DNA of 44,928 nt from IMG/VR virus record IMGVR_UViG_3300037248_000084, positions 1 through 44,928 of that record, one strand, 5' to 3'. The stretch comes from a virus. A program made the position numbers and the translations under genes. Below, in pieces: positions 7,161 through 14,189 of this stretch; within the stretch, counting starts at the first letter, position 1; each line of letters begins with the position of its first letter. The notes beneath the pieces are model-generated. The model saw only the letters and a list, made by a program, of their open reading frames with translations, was not told the origin of the DNA and made no database searches.

Positions 7161-7390
7161 TCACGCTCCGGGACGTTCTCGCGCACGTAGTCTTCCGTGG
7201 TGTATGCCGGCGTCCGCTTCTTTCCGGCATCGCTGCGTCGTTTCTTCGGCGGCGCTGGTGGTGCGATCGCTTCTTTCGGACAGAGTTTCAGCGCGCATTC
7301 TATCGCGATGTCGCGTTGAGTTGGCGTGAGCACTTCCAACGCTTCCGCCATCACGTGTGCGGCGTGAGCCATTCGAGCTGTGTTGGTCAT
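7157..7390 (-). CDS. Small hypothetical protein (77 aa)
   Basis: The protein has an N-terminal helix (MTNTARMAHAAHVMAEALEV), a second helix with ALKLCPKEA, and a Pro/Lys-rich basic linker (PPAPPKKRRSDAGKKR) that could touch nucleic acid. Both ends overlap neighbouring genes by 4 bases. The function is unknown. Confidence 0.55.
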   Translation of the reverse strand: MTNTARMAHAAHVMAEALEVLTPTQRDIAIECALKLCPKEAIAPPAPPKKRRSDAGKKRTPAYTTEDYVRENVPERE

Positions 7391-7593
7391 GATTCATCTC
7401 CTTCCGTGAGAACCAGTTTACTCAAAGCGTGTTGAGCGGTCGTCTTGTCGGGCCGAATCGCGGCCAATCTGCCACGATAGAACACCTGCCATGAACCGCC
7501 CACGGGTTCAACGTATCCGAGCGTTTCCGCCCCGTAGGTGAGTGTCGAGCGCTCGCTCGTAAACTCTTCCTCCCAGCAATAATTCACGGCCAT
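7387..7593 (-). CDS. Small hypothetical protein (68 aa)
   Basis: It begins MAVNYCWEEEFTSERSTLTY and reads like a compact beta-rich fold (GSWQVFYRGRLAAI). The start ATG is preceded by GAGGG. It opens the block that ends with the methyltransferase. About 115 bp upstream to the annealing-protein gene hold no convincing gene. No family was recognised. Confidence 0.55.
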   Translation of the reverse strand: MAVNYCWEEEFTSERSTLTYGAETLGYVEPVGGSWQVFYRGRLAAIRPDKTTAQHALSKLVLTEGDES

Positions 7594-7708
7594 ATTCCCT
7601 CACTTTCAATCTTTTACACCACCGCGCCGCCTTTCAGTGAAGACCTTATTCAGCAAGCGCGGTGGGTTTCTGCTTCCCATTGGTGACGCCAGCGGGAGAG
7701 CGAGAAGT

Positions 7709-8761
7709 CTAGAACGGCACATCGTCGTCAGTGATGCCGCTTGTGATTCTGTCGTCGGCCGGTGCCACGCCGCGCGCGTTCTCGATAACCTGCCACACAT
7801 CCAACATGCAGCGCTTGAGCGCCGGAATCGGAATCATTCCGCCCTTCGGGTACTTCGTCCGAAGCTCGCCCGTCACGCGCTTGTATTCGTCGATACCGTG
7901 AGTTCCAGCGGCCGCGGCGCATTCCTTTTCCAAGAAACCAAACGCCGTCAGCGGCGCACCTTTTTCTTTCAGGTCGATCGACTTAAACAGCAGTACCAAT
8001 TCTTCCGGTACAGGTCGCGCGTCCGCTTCGGGCTCGGGCTGTTCCGGTTCCGGCGCTTTCTTTTCATCGGGGTCGATGTCCTGCGTGAAAAACTCTGACG
8101 CCGATGTCGCGTTGATGGTCGCTCCCACATGCGCGCGTTTCTGCGCCATCTTCAAAAGCGTGTTGACCTGGTCGAAGATTTCCGGATTTGGCTTACGTCC
8201 GACTTCCTGCGAGGTGATACGCTCATCGGTCGCGCTGAACCCAGCTCCACATCCGCCCTTGAAGCCAGCGCACCACCAGCTTTTTTTCTTGGTGAAGATG
8301 ATGGCTTCGGCTCCACATTGCGGGCATTTCTGCGACGACTTCCGGTATCGGTATTTCACCTCCCAGGAGTTGCATTCCCCGATGGCTTCGCCCATGATGA
8401 AATCCCCGCGCATGAGCTGGCAGACCACCATGTAGCGAAAGAACGGCTCCCCGCCGTGGCGCTCGCCGGTCCAGTCCTCCTCGACCTTCATGAGTTCCAT
8501 CGGGAACCTCGGCACGAGTCCGAAAAGGTTATCGAGCTTTTGCGCGCCCGGCTGTAGCAGCGTGGCTTTCCCGAGACCGGCCACCTTGCCGTAGTCCTCG
8601 CCGTCCTGCATCAGCTTCGAGAAAGCTTGCTTGATGACGTCGCGGCGCTCCAGCGCGTATTCTATTTTCATGATTGGCGCGAAGCGAGCGCGTTCGGCTT
8701 CAACCCCAACCGCGATATCGGCCGCGTTCAGCGGCGCAAGATCCAGCACTTCATTCGGCAT
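7709..8761 (-). CDS. Phage recombination/ssDNA-binding protein candidate with zinc ribbon and SSB-like acidic tail
   Basis: This 350-aa protein belongs to a widespread uncharacterised phage family, recognised by MQDGEDYGKVAGLGK...LLQPGAQKLDNLFGL, ECNSWEVKYRYR, a zinc ribbon (C146, C149, C164, C171), and NTLLKMAQKRAHVGATINATSASEFFTQD. After an acidic Pro/Glu linker and a helical domain, the last residues are ITDDDVPF, nearly the DDDIPF tip by which bacterial SSB recruits partners. It sits beside Gp157, HNH and resolvase-like genes, so strand annealing or ssDNA binding is inferred. The ATG at 8761 follows GAGAGG. Confidence 0.7.
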   Translation of the reverse strand: MPNEVLDLAPLNAADIAVGVEAERARFAPIMKIEYALERRDVIKQAFSKLMQDGEDYGKVAGLGKATLLQPGAQKLDNLFGLVPRFPMELMKVEEDWTGERHGGEPFFRYMVVCQLMRGDFIMGEAIGECNSWEVKYRYRKSSQKCPQCGAEAIIFTKKKSWWCAGFKGGCGAGFSATDERITSQEVGRKPNPEIFDQVNTLLKMAQKRAHVGATINATSASEFFTQDIDPDEKKAPEPEQPEPEADARPVPEELVLLFKSIDLKEKGAPLTAFGFLEKECAAAAGTHGIDEYKRVTGELRTKYPKGGMIPIPALKRCMLDVWQVIENARGVAPADDRITSGITDDDVPF

Positions 8762-9113
8762 TGTCAAACCTCTCGTTCAGTTTACGTATCAGCTCGTCGC
8801 GGTCAATCCCCCACTTGGCCCAGAACTTTTTACCTAGTCGATGATGTGATTCCGGGCCGGTTCGATGGTGCCAACCACACAAAGGCGCGGCTTCTCGGTC
8901 GGGACATTTCTGTGAAAGTCCGCGCTCTCCAATGTGGGCGCTCTCGGTCCCGCGATGTTGTCGCGCGAACACATCCATAAGCGATTCCCAAGACTGAAGG
9001 CCGGCGAGAATATCGCTCCACAACACCACGAAACAGCACACGCACGGCAACGAGCGAATCCACTCCAGATACCGGGCGTCCCGTCCCGTTTTCTTACGGG
9101 TGGCCGACCTCAT
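8751..9113 (-). CDS. HNH-like nuclease (Ref/DUF968-like zinc fold)
   Basis: This 120-aa protein starts at the ATGA overlap with the preceding HNH gene (9113). It has LEWIRSLPCVCC, then ESAHIG, PLCGWHHRTGPESHHRLG and a C-terminal FWAKWGIDRDELIRKLN. The paired Cys and the H..C..HH pattern fit the zinc-stabilised HNH fold seen in phage Ref-like/DUF968-type proteins. It probably nicks DNA during recombination. A longer frame to 9221 was rejected because it would run into the neighbouring gene without signals. Confidence 0.7.
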   Translation of the reverse strand: MRSATRKKTGRDARYLEWIRSLPCVCCFVVLWSDILAGLQSWESLMDVFARQHRGTESAHIGERGLSQKCPDREAAPLCGWHHRTGPESHHRLGKKFWAKWGIDRDELIRKLNERFDNAE

Positions 9114-9601
9114 TTGCGCGCTCCGAATCTGCCCAGGTTCGGAATCGGGCCCTTGGTTAAGGCGATATCTAAGGGGAACTTTTTGAGCCGCTCGATCATG
9201 CTGTGTGCTTTGACGCCGCACTCCTTCGCCCAGTCGGACGCGATCATTCGCCGACCTTCAAACTCAATCCACCTATTGTTACGGCGGTTGTGGTTTTGCT
9301 CTTCAGATGTCGCCCACTTCACGTTGCCGGGTTCATAGTTCCCGTTGTTGTCGATGCGCTCTATTGAATACGCCGCGCTAGGGCGAACCCCCACATATCG
9401 AAAGAACGCCGAGAAGTCGTTACGCCACGCTGGATAGACCGAAATCCCCCGACCACCGTAGTTCACGTACTCCGGATGTTTTGGATTCTCGCACCGCTGG
9501 ATCATGGCACGGAGCACTTGATATTCCGGCGTCTTATAGGCTCCATGAGTCCTTGAAAAGCTGTGACCCCTTTGGAACTGATTCTTTGGGTTTCGGTTCA
9601 C
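9110..9601 (-). CDS. Free-standing HNH homing-type endonuclease
   Basis: The start is a GTG at 9601 with GAGGG upstream and a GTGA overlap. The 163-aa product shows the phage HNH homing pattern: RCENPKHPEYVNYGGRGI, then a W-x-F block, SIERIDNNGNYEPGNVKWAT and EEQNHNRRNN. A C-terminal repeat-like region (WIEFEGRRMIASDWAKECGV) forms a DNA-binding helix-turn-helix. Such genes are usually selfish intruders that cut cognate DNA. It lies inside the early cluster without an intron being visible. Confidence 0.85.
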   Translation of the reverse strand: MNRNPKNQFQRGHSFSRTHGAYKTPEYQVLRAMIQRCENPKHPEYVNYGGRGISVYPAWRNDFSAFFRYVGVRPSAAYSIERIDNNGNYEPGNVKWATSEEQNHNRRNNRWIEFEGRRMIASDWAKECGVKAHSMIERLKKFPLDIALTKGPIPNLGRFGARK

Positions 9602-9855
9602 AGCTTCGCCCTCTGCCAACTCGGAGCGATAAGCGCGCTCGATGGTGGCTTCTTGCACGCGGGTCCGTAATGTTCCTCGCCGCAATCGCAGCAATAGATT
9701 TCCGCGTACGCCTCGACCTGCGTCTCCGTGGTCTCCGGTTTCAGCTCCGCATCCGCGACCAACACGCGCATTCGCTGTTCGGCGTGGGCTTGGGTCGGCG
9801 CTTCGAGCATGGCTCGATACGACAGGGTTTGGATGAGGTGCGTTTCAAATTGCAT
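9598..9855 (-). CDS. Small Cys-containing hypothetical protein (85 aa)
   Basis: The N-terminal 40 residues are helical (QTLSYRAMLEAPTQAHAEQR). Near the C-terminus IYCCDCGEEHYGPACKK suggests a small zinc site. Its stop overlaps the homing endonuclease start as GTGA, and its start overlaps the preceding gene by 11 bp. No family was recognised. Confidence 0.55.
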   Translation of the reverse strand: MQFETHLIQTLSYRAMLEAPTQAHAEQRMRVLVADAELKPETTETQVEAYAEIYCCDCGEEHYGPACKKPPSSALIAPSWQRAKL

Positions 9856-10057
9856 CGCGTCGCCTCAGAGCATCGGCCTCAATCTTGCGGTAAATGATCC
9901 CCTGCGCGGACTTGTCGTCATCTTTAGGAACCGAAACCGAGTACAGTACGTCCACCGATGCCTCAAGTCCCGCTTCGATAAGTGTGTGAGCGATTTTCAA
10001 GGCCTCAACGCGATCATTTAGGCCGCTGACTACAGCGATACGATTGTTCCAGATCAT
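9845..10057 (-). CDS. Small hypothetical protein (70 aa)
   Basis: It begins MIWNNRIAVVSGLNDRVEAL and appears to be a compact alpha/beta protein. The ATG overlaps the preceding stop as ATGA. It has no cysteines and no membrane segment. It is second in the early unit downstream of operator site 2. Confidence 0.55.
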   Translation of the reverse strand: MIWNNRIAVVSGLNDRVEALKIAHTLIEAGLEASVDVLYSVSVPKDDDKSAQGIIYRKIEADALRRRDAI

Positions 10058-10338
10058 TGCTCATTCACCCTTGGGTTATTCGAGTCTGCGCAGTCGTAGC
10101 AGAGTTGCGTTCCATCCGCGAGCCGCACGTCGTACTCGACCACCTTCCCGGCCGCAAAGCAGCTTTCACAGCACGCGTCCTCATCAACTACGGTGCCTTC
10201 GCCTTCGCACACGCGGCAGTTGGCCGTCCCGTGGTAGCCGGTCACGGAGTCGATATTTCCGATTTCGTGCTCGCCGGTGCCTTGGCAGAACGAGCAGACT
10301 TTGTATCCGGGGATATTGCAGGTTTTTGCTGGCGTCAT
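10054..10338 (-). CDS. DnaJ-type zinc-finger protein (94 aa), first gene of the early unit
   Basis: The protein contains CSFCQGTGEHEIG and CRVCEGEGTV, two CxxCxGxG knuckles like those of DnaJ, then CCESCF and LCYDCAD, a second Cys pair set; two zinc ions could be bound. There is no J domain. Only 3 nt separate the TATAGA element from the ATG, and no Shine-Dalgarno is present, so it may be made from a leaderless mRNA. It leads the recombination/DNA-metabolism block. Confidence 0.7.
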   Translation of the reverse strand: MTPAKTCNIPGYKVCSFCQGTGEHEIGNIDSVTGYHGTANCRVCEGEGTVVDEDACCESCFAAGKVVEYDVRLADGTQLCYDCADSNNPRVNEQ

Positions 10339-10341
10339 GTC

Positions 10342-10368
10342 TCTATACTAAACTGCGCACATGCGCAG
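10342..10368 (-). promoter_or_regulatory. Operator/promoter site 2 (DNA-metabolism unit)
   Basis: The operator TGCGCACATGCGCA occupies 10354-10367. On the minus strand CTGCGC (10368-10363) is followed after 15 bp by TATAGA (10347-10342). Transcription would begin at or within a few bases of the start codon at 10338. It is the best -10 match of the six sites. Confidence 0.65.
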
Positions 10369-10376
10369 TGCAAGAG

Positions 10377-10405
10377 AAAAAGCGTCCTAGTACGTTGGTT
10401 CTAGG
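10377..10405 (-). terminator. Weak terminator after the membrane-protein gene
   Basis: On the minus strand CCTAG...CTAGG (10405-10401 with 10390-10386) forms a 5-bp stem with a 10-nt loop, followed by ACGC and five Ts (10381-10377). It lies directly after the stop at 10408 and before operator site 2. The stem is short, so termination is tentative. Confidence 0.35.
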
Positions 10406-10407
10406 GC

Positions 10408-10689
10408 CTATCGATCGTTGCGCACCAGATCGCCGCCAGGTCCACCCGTCTTGTGCCCATTGGTGCGCGCGAAATAAAACGTCACAATCATCACCAGCAA
10501 CGCATCGTACGTTCGCGGCACGTCGCGGCCTTTGACCATCATGAGAATGTAGCCGATGAGCACCGACACCGCGATGATGGCTTGCGTTGATTCCCAGATC
10601 AGGTTAATGCGGCGCTGCCCGGCGCGGATCAAGGATTCCGGCGTTGGGACTGGTATCTGAACTTGGGTGTCGATTTCGACCGTGCTCAT
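10408..10689 (-). CDS. Two-helix membrane protein, holin candidate (93 aa)
   Basis: Hydrophobic helices are seen at about residues 35-53 (TQAIIAVSVLIGYILMMVKG) and 60-75 (YDALLVMIVTFYF), with a charged, Gly-rich C-terminus (GGPGGDLVRNDR). This size and topology suit a class II holin, which would open the inner membrane for the endolysin. There are several other small membrane proteins nearby, so which one is the timer is unclear. Confidence 0.6.
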   Translation of the reverse strand: MSTVEIDTQVQIPVPTPESLIRAGQRRINLIWESTQAIIAVSVLIGYILMMVKGRDVPRTYDALLVMIVTFYFARTNGHKTGGPGGDLVRNDR

Positions 10690-10719
10690 GCGCTCAACGG
10701 AAATTATGCCACAAAACCG

Positions 10720-11106
10720 CTAGTGTCCGTTAAGCTTGCCTTCGATGCGGGCGAGCGTGGCGCTGTTGGAAGCCTCAAGCTGTTTGATAACTTCGAAGTT
10801 GCCGCGGTCGTCTGCGATGTGGACGGCGAGTTGTTGCCGGTTCTCCGCGTGCTTCTGATCGAAGTCGATTCTTAGGGAGGTCTGATTAGCTACCAGTTCA
10901 TCGTGCTTTTCGCCGAGGTCGTCTTTTACTTCCTGTTGGTGCGCGAGCAGCTTTGCTTCGCCCTTGGCCTGGTTCAATTCCATGCGGGCCACGGCGTTCT
11001 GAATCTTCAGCCCGATGAACGCGAGCGCGACCATCCCGGCGCCTTCGATTACATGTATCACGGTTTCAGGGCTCTGGAAGAATGCCTGCACGCTATCGAT
11101 GTCCAC
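10720..11106 (-). CDS. Membrane-anchored coiled-coil protein (spanin- or holin-like, 128 aa)
   Basis: The start is GTG at 11106. One N-terminal hydrophobic helix (residues 20-36, IEGAGMVALAFIGLKI) is followed by a long charged coiled coil (AKGEAKLLAHQQEVKDDLGE onward). This is the architecture of an inner-membrane spanin or a chaperone-like anchor. It sits in the lysis-type membrane block. The function is inferred only from topology. Confidence 0.55.
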   Translation of the reverse strand: MDIDSVQAFFQSPETVIHVIEGAGMVALAFIGLKIQNAVARMELNQAKGEAKLLAHQQEVKDDLGEKHDELVANQTSLRIDFDQKHAENRQQLAVHIADDRGNFEVIKQLEASNSATLARIEGKLNGH

Positions 11107-11136
11107 GAAGGGAGGATGCTGTCACGTCTTGTCTCG

Positions 11137-11424
11137 TTACGGCTTCTCTGGCGCGTTAGCACCCTTCGCTGGGGCTTGGTTCGCATCGGCGAGCGCCTGT
11201 GGTGTGGATGGCTGGCCGACCGAGCCTCCCGTGGTGTTCCAGTCTTTTGAAACGAACCCGAGCACCGCTACCACGATGGACATCTGCACACCCTTGTCCT
11301 TGAATGCCGCCGCGAAGTCGCCCTTGTACGCTGATGCCTGAACTACACCAACGACCACGGAGGCGATACCGACAAGGTTGGTTTTCCAGTTCTTCGCGAA
11401 GGCGGGCGGGAACGTGATGTTCAT
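11137..11424 (-). CDS. Small membrane protein, holin-like (95 aa)
   Basis: The protein begins MNITFPPAFAKNWKTNLVGI, with hydrophobic segments at about residues 17-31 (LVGIASVVVGVVQAS) and 48-60 (MSIVVAVLGFVS), then a Pro/Ala-rich tail. The N-terminal WKTNLVGI pattern recalls phage holins of the small two-helix type. The start overlaps the preceding stop as ATGA. Confidence 0.6.
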   Translation of the reverse strand: MNITFPPAFAKNWKTNLVGIASVVVGVVQASAYKGDFAAAFKDKGVQMSIVVAVLGFVSKDWNTTGGSVGQPSTPQALADANQAPAKGANAPEKP

Positions 11425-11627
11425 TTCGGGGATTCTACCACAGGTGGCTTGCGCGAAATCGTGACCGTGATGGTCAGCCCGTCGAGCACGTCCGTCGCGG
11501 CTTGCTTGAGCGCCGGAATGATGCGCGCCGTCACCGCGTCGATCATTTTCGCTTCGAGTTCATCAAGCACCGGCTCGATCGCGGCAGCGTCTTTCTTGGG
11601 GTCGCCAACGTCACCGATGAGGCTCAT
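11421..11627 (-). CDS. Small helical hypothetical protein (68 aa)
   Basis: The ATG at 11627 follows AAGGG and overlaps the lipoprotein stop as ATGA, so an in-frame start 18 bases upstream is rejected. The product (MSLIGDVGDPKKDAAAIEPV) is acidic and helical with a Val/Thr/Ile beta tail (GLTITVTISRK). No family was recognised. Confidence 0.55.
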   Translation of the reverse strand: MSLIGDVGDPKKDAAAIEPVLDELEAKMIDAVTARIIPALKQAATDVLDGLTITVTISRKPPVVESPK

Positions 11628-11872
11628 TGTTTCCCTTTGTAGCACACGGTCATTGTGGCGCGGTCGAGCGTTGGAATCTCCTGCGTTGGATGCTGCAACT
11701 TCCCGACGATTGTGAAAAGGTCCTGGTCCGCGCTCTGAATCGCGTTAACTTTACCGTCGAGCTGTAAATCGAAGTCGATGCAGGCCGGACGCGCGATCGT
11801 GGGAACGACGTACGACTGGCGCGCGCATCCGCATAGCACCAGCGCAAGGCCAAGCATTCCAGACCGCTTCAT
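11624..11872 (-). CDS. Small lipoprotein, outer-membrane spanin candidate (82 aa)
   Basis: The ATG at 11872 has GAGGA upstream and an ATGA overlap. It encodes MKRSGMLGLALVLCGCARQS, a short signal peptide with lipobox LCGC, so Cys16 would be lipidated. The mature part has two more cysteines. A small lipoprotein in a lysis block is the usual form of an outer spanin. The candidate inner partner is the coiled-coil protein at 10720-11106, although they are not adjacent, which weakens the call. Confidence 0.6.
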   Translation of the reverse strand: MKRSGMLGLALVLCGCARQSYVVPTIARPACIDFDLQLDGKVNAIQSADQDLFTIVGKLQHPTQEIPTLDRATMTVCYKGKQ

Positions 11873-12078
11873 CGGGTCCTCGGGAATGGGAACGGTCCAG
11901 GCATCGAGCCAGCGAACTGAAGCAGCCACAGCACGGCAACGATAACAGCCACCACCACGAGGATGATGTAGATGACCTTCCTGATCGGGTCGGGGATTCC
12001 GGGAATCTGCGACAGCACCCAAAACGCGAGGCCGAGCAGAATCAAAAACGCGAGGATGTAAATCGCTCCTTGAATCAT
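11869..12078 (-). CDS. Two-helix hydrophobic membrane protein (69 aa)
   Basis: The product starts MIQGAIYILAFLILLGLAFW with a second helix (KVIYIILVVVAVIVAVLWLL) and ends GPFPFPRTR. This strongly hydrophobic two-helix plan with an IPGIPDP turn is common in proteobacterial prophages near lysis genes and could be a holin or antiholin. The start at 12078 is preferred over an upstream codon in the same frame. It is the first gene after the strong terminator, so it needs readthrough or its own promoter. Confidence 0.65.
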   Translation of the reverse strand: MIQGAIYILAFLILLGLAFWVLSQIPGIPDPIRKVIYIILVVVAVIVAVLWLLQFAGSMPGPFPFPRTR

Positions 12079-12091
12079 GGCCCTATCATCG

Positions 12092-12134
12092 CACAAAAGA
12101 AAAGCGCCGCCTCCCTTGCGGGAAAACGGCGCTT
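12092..12134 (-). terminator. Strong intrinsic terminator ending the lysis/tail-end unit
   Basis: On the minus strand AAGCGCCG (12134-12127) pairs with CGGCGCTT (12109-12102), with an inner CCC-GCAA-GGG extension, and is followed by TTCTTTT. It lies downstream of the gene ending at 12243, with about 108 gene-free bases between that hold nothing else I can identify. This is the clearest rho-independent terminator in the window. Confidence 0.8.
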
Positions 12135-12242
12135 CTATTCAGGTCACAAGCTGGGCGCGGCCCAAGGAGGAAGTAGTCAAACACCTGCCGCGCCCGCGTT
12201 TGGGTAGTTAGGCCACGTCGGAAGCCCGCAACCTGAAACCTT

Positions 12243-12626
12243 CTACTTTGAAACGATAGTGCCCGGCGTCACCAAGAACTGCGCAGCGGCTCCGGGAAGT
12301 TCCGGGTCGAGAACGACAGTGATGGTGAGGGGCCACGAGAACCCCGCATCGCCGTTCGCCTGGTGCGTGTTCACGCTGATGTTGACCGGACCGTTCGACG
12401 CGACCGCCCCCGATACGACATCGAAAGTGAATTGCGAATTTGGAACTGGAGTGTTGGGAACCACAGCGACATTTTCGATAGTGGCCGCCGTGGGTTGATC
12501 GTCAGTGGGTTGCGGAAGTCCTCCCGGCAACGCGACTACGTTGGGTGTCGGGTCGGAATCCTCGGTGACCAGCAGTACGCCGACCATCTTTTGATTCGTG
12601 GTGATTGTTCCTAGGGATTGAGCCAT
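12243..12626 (-). CDS. Hypothetical structural-type protein (127 aa)
   Basis: The ATG at 12626 is used; a longer frame upstream lacks signals. The product begins MAQSLGTITTNQKMVGVLLV and is rich in Val, Thr, Pro and Asn, like a small beta-sandwich. There are no Cys residues and no signal peptide. It may be a virion surface or fibre-associated protein. A perfect TATAAT lies 6 bases before the start codon. Confidence 0.55.
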   Translation of the reverse strand: MAQSLGTITTNQKMVGVLLVTEDSDPTPNVVALPGGLPQPTDDQPTAATIENVAVVPNTPVPNSQFTFDVVSGAVASNGPVNISVNTHQANGDAGFSWPLTITVVLDPELPGAAAQFLVTPGTIVSK

Positions 12627-12632
12627 GCCGAG

Positions 12633-12638
12633 ATTATA
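12633..12638 (-). promoter_or_regulatory. Consensus TATAAT close to a start codon
   Basis: A perfect -10 hexamer on the minus strand ends 6 bases before the ATG at 12626, which would make the mRNA leaderless. No good -35 box is seen at 17 bp, and GGGAG just upstream could instead be a distant ribosome site. It lies outside the operator family. Confidence 0.4.
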
Positions 12639-12651
12639 CTCCCGTTTTGTT

Positions 12652-13134
12652 TCAAGGCCACGACACCGCGCCCGCGACAACCGCAGTCTGTCCGCTGATC
12701 GATCCATTCGTTCGGATGTTGGTCGAACACTGCCAGCCCACACTTACAGCCGGGATCGCAGTCCAGGAACCTTGCGCCGGAATCGCGGTCGCGGTGGGGT
12801 TGATAAGAAATAGGCACATCACGTCACCCAGGTTCCAGAGCGAGCTGGTGGGTGTGTTTCCCGTTGAGAGCAGCGTTGCGGTCTTGAGCGAGCCGAGCGA
12901 ACCGGGCACGGTGTTGTTACACGAAAGAGATAGGTAAATCGCGGCGCCGGCGGATTTGAAAGCTGTACAGGTCGTGCCGTCGCCCTGCGCGGCCGTCACG
13001 TTGAGCACAAGCGCCGGCGGATGAATCAGAAGGTTTGCGTCGTTCATCAAGGTTGGAAGGTCCTGGCCTTTGGCGGTCGAGGGAGCCCCGAACGACTGGA
13101 ACAGAAACAGAACGGGAATGAGAGCTTTTAGCAT
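12652..13134 (-). CDS. Secreted hypothetical protein (160 aa)
   Basis: The start has AAGGAG upstream. The N-terminus MLKALIPVLFLFQSFGAPST is a signal peptide with a likely cleavage after APSTA or near residue 22. The mature part is rich in Ser, Thr, Ala and Asn and contains five cysteines that could form disulfides, as suits a periplasmic or surface protein. It follows the endolysin gene. Its function is unknown; superinfection exclusion or a host-surface role is possible. Confidence 0.6.
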   Translation of the reverse strand: MLKALIPVLFLFQSFGAPSTAKGQDLPTLMNDANLLIHPPALVLNVTAAQGDGTTCTAFKSAGAAIYLSLSCNNTVPGSLGSLKTATLLSTGNTPTSSLWNLGDVMCLFLINPTATAIPAQGSWTAIPAVSVGWQCSTNIRTNGSISGQTAVVAGAVSWP

Positions 13135-13147
13135 TTCGATTCTCCTT

Positions 13148-13561
13148 TTAGGTCGAGACTTGCTGGCCGAGCAGCATCAGTGTTTCTTCGAGGCGCCGTC
13201 GCGCCACCAAGCCAGGCAGCACATCGCCCTTGTGGTCCTTCACGAACTGATCAAGTGTCGCTTGGCCGGCCATCACACGTTCAAGGGCGCCGATTCCGCA
13301 GTTGAACCCGAACGAAACGAGCGCCGCGGCGTCTGCCACGCCCTTTCCTGAGCCGACCTTGGCGAGCAGCGGCGCCTGGTCCTTCTCAAACAGGGCTTGC
13401 GCTTCGGCTTGAGTGATGACCATTCCAGGTGTGACATCAGCTCCGGTGTGGCCTATGCCGATCGTCCAGACGCCGCCCGAGTCCTGGTAGGCCATCAACC
13501 GGCAGCCCTCGAATACCGCAATGAGCGCCGCGGCGAGTTCAGCAACCGTTACAGGATTCAT
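13148..13561 (-). CDS. Endolysin, GH24 T4-type lysozyme
   Basis: This 137-aa muramidase has the family triad spacing E-x8-D-x5-T: Glu18 in FEGCRLMAY, Asp27 and Thr33 in SGGVWTIGIGHT. It hydrolyses peptidoglycan glycan strands at lysis. The first 15 residues are hydrophobic (VAELAAALIAVFEG) but belong to the fold's first helix rather than being a clear signal-arrest segment. The ATG at 13561 overlaps the stop of a 41-aa membrane protein as ATGA, pairing it with a holin candidate. Confidence 0.9.
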   Translation of the reverse strand: MNPVTVAELAAALIAVFEGCRLMAYQDSGGVWTIGIGHTGADVTPGMVITQAEAQALFEKDQAPLLAKVGSGKGVADAAALVSFGFNCGIGALERVMAGQATLDQFVKDHKGDVLPGLVARRRLEETLMLLGQQVST

Positions 13562-13683
13562 TTCGCCTTCTTTCCGCGTCGGTATCCCAGCCAAAAGCCC
13601 AACACGAACGGCACCGCCGCGAGCACAACAAACTGAACCACCGCAACGCCGTACTCCTCGAGATAAGGCTTTAGGGTGTCCAC
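13558..13683 (-). CDS. 41-aa membrane protein next to endolysin (holin candidate)
   Basis: The GTG at 13683 overlaps the end of the upstream gene and gives MDTLKPYLEEYGVAVVQFVV with a single hydrophobic helix and a basic tail (YRRGKKAK). The stop overlaps the endolysin start, so the two are translationally coupled. A one-helix pinholin or class III holin is plausible. Longer readings of the same frame upstream are shadows. Confidence 0.6.
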   Translation of the reverse strand: MDTLKPYLEEYGVAVVQFVVLAAVPFVLGFWLGYRRGKKAK

Positions 13684-14189
13684 GTCGTCACCATCGGCGC
13701 AGCGGTTCGATACCAGCTCGAAGGAGCGAGCCCACCTGCCGGCCCAGGCGTCGGAGCCGCACAGAAATACAGATAGCCCGCCGCGTCGACGGCGTATTGC
13801 CCGGACCCGTTCGAAGTCAATCCCGGACACAACCCCGGACCCGCCGGCGGCGCCACTATGTAGGTAAACGAGATGGAATTAAAGCTTGCGAGACACGCCC
13901 CACCACCACAGGCAAAGAAGCTCCCCTGCGTGATACCGGGAGGAATCACCAGAGAGAGAGCGTTAACCGCGGCTGAGGCCGCCGTCATGGTCCACGGCTT
14001 CGTGGAAGTGGTCAACGTAACCGTGGCGTCGTAGGACAGGCAGGATATCGTTACCGCCGTGTACGTCGTTCCCGGGCCTACCGTGGGGGTCACAACGGTA
14101 ATCTGAGGAGCTGGGCAGAGTGACGCGGTCGGAATGACCGCCTGAGCGAACAGCGAACCCGCGAAGACAGCGAACAGAATGGTTTTCAT
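13671..14189 (-). CDS. Secreted hypothetical protein (172 aa)
   Basis: The ATG at 14189 starts MKTILFAVFAGSLFAQAVIP, a classical signal peptide with cleavage likely after FAQA. The mature domain has Ig-like beta character (PQITVVTPTVGPGTTYTAV) with cysteines, then a C-terminal GGLAPSSWYRTAAP motif resembling fibre C-termini. It is one of three neighbouring proteins with signal peptides, unusual inside a tail-gene block. The start overlaps the previous stop as ATGA. Confidence 0.6.
   Translation of the reverse strand: MKTILFAVFAGSLFAQAVIPTASLCPAPQITVVTPTVGPGTTYTAVTISCLSYDATVTLTTSTKPWTMTAASAAVNALSLVIPPGITQGSFFACGGGACLASFNSISFTYIVAPPAGPGLCPGLTSNGSGQYAVDAAGYLYFCAAPTPGPAGGLAPSSWYRTAAPMVTTWTP

Noticed and set aside
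7606-7680. 24-codon frame in the gap before the recombination gene
   Set aside because: No ribosome site, composition like a chance frame, no overlap signal.
12078-12101. GATGATAGG before the two-helix membrane gene as a seventh operator promoter
   Set aside because: The palindromic half-sites and a TTG-type -35 at 16 bp are absent.
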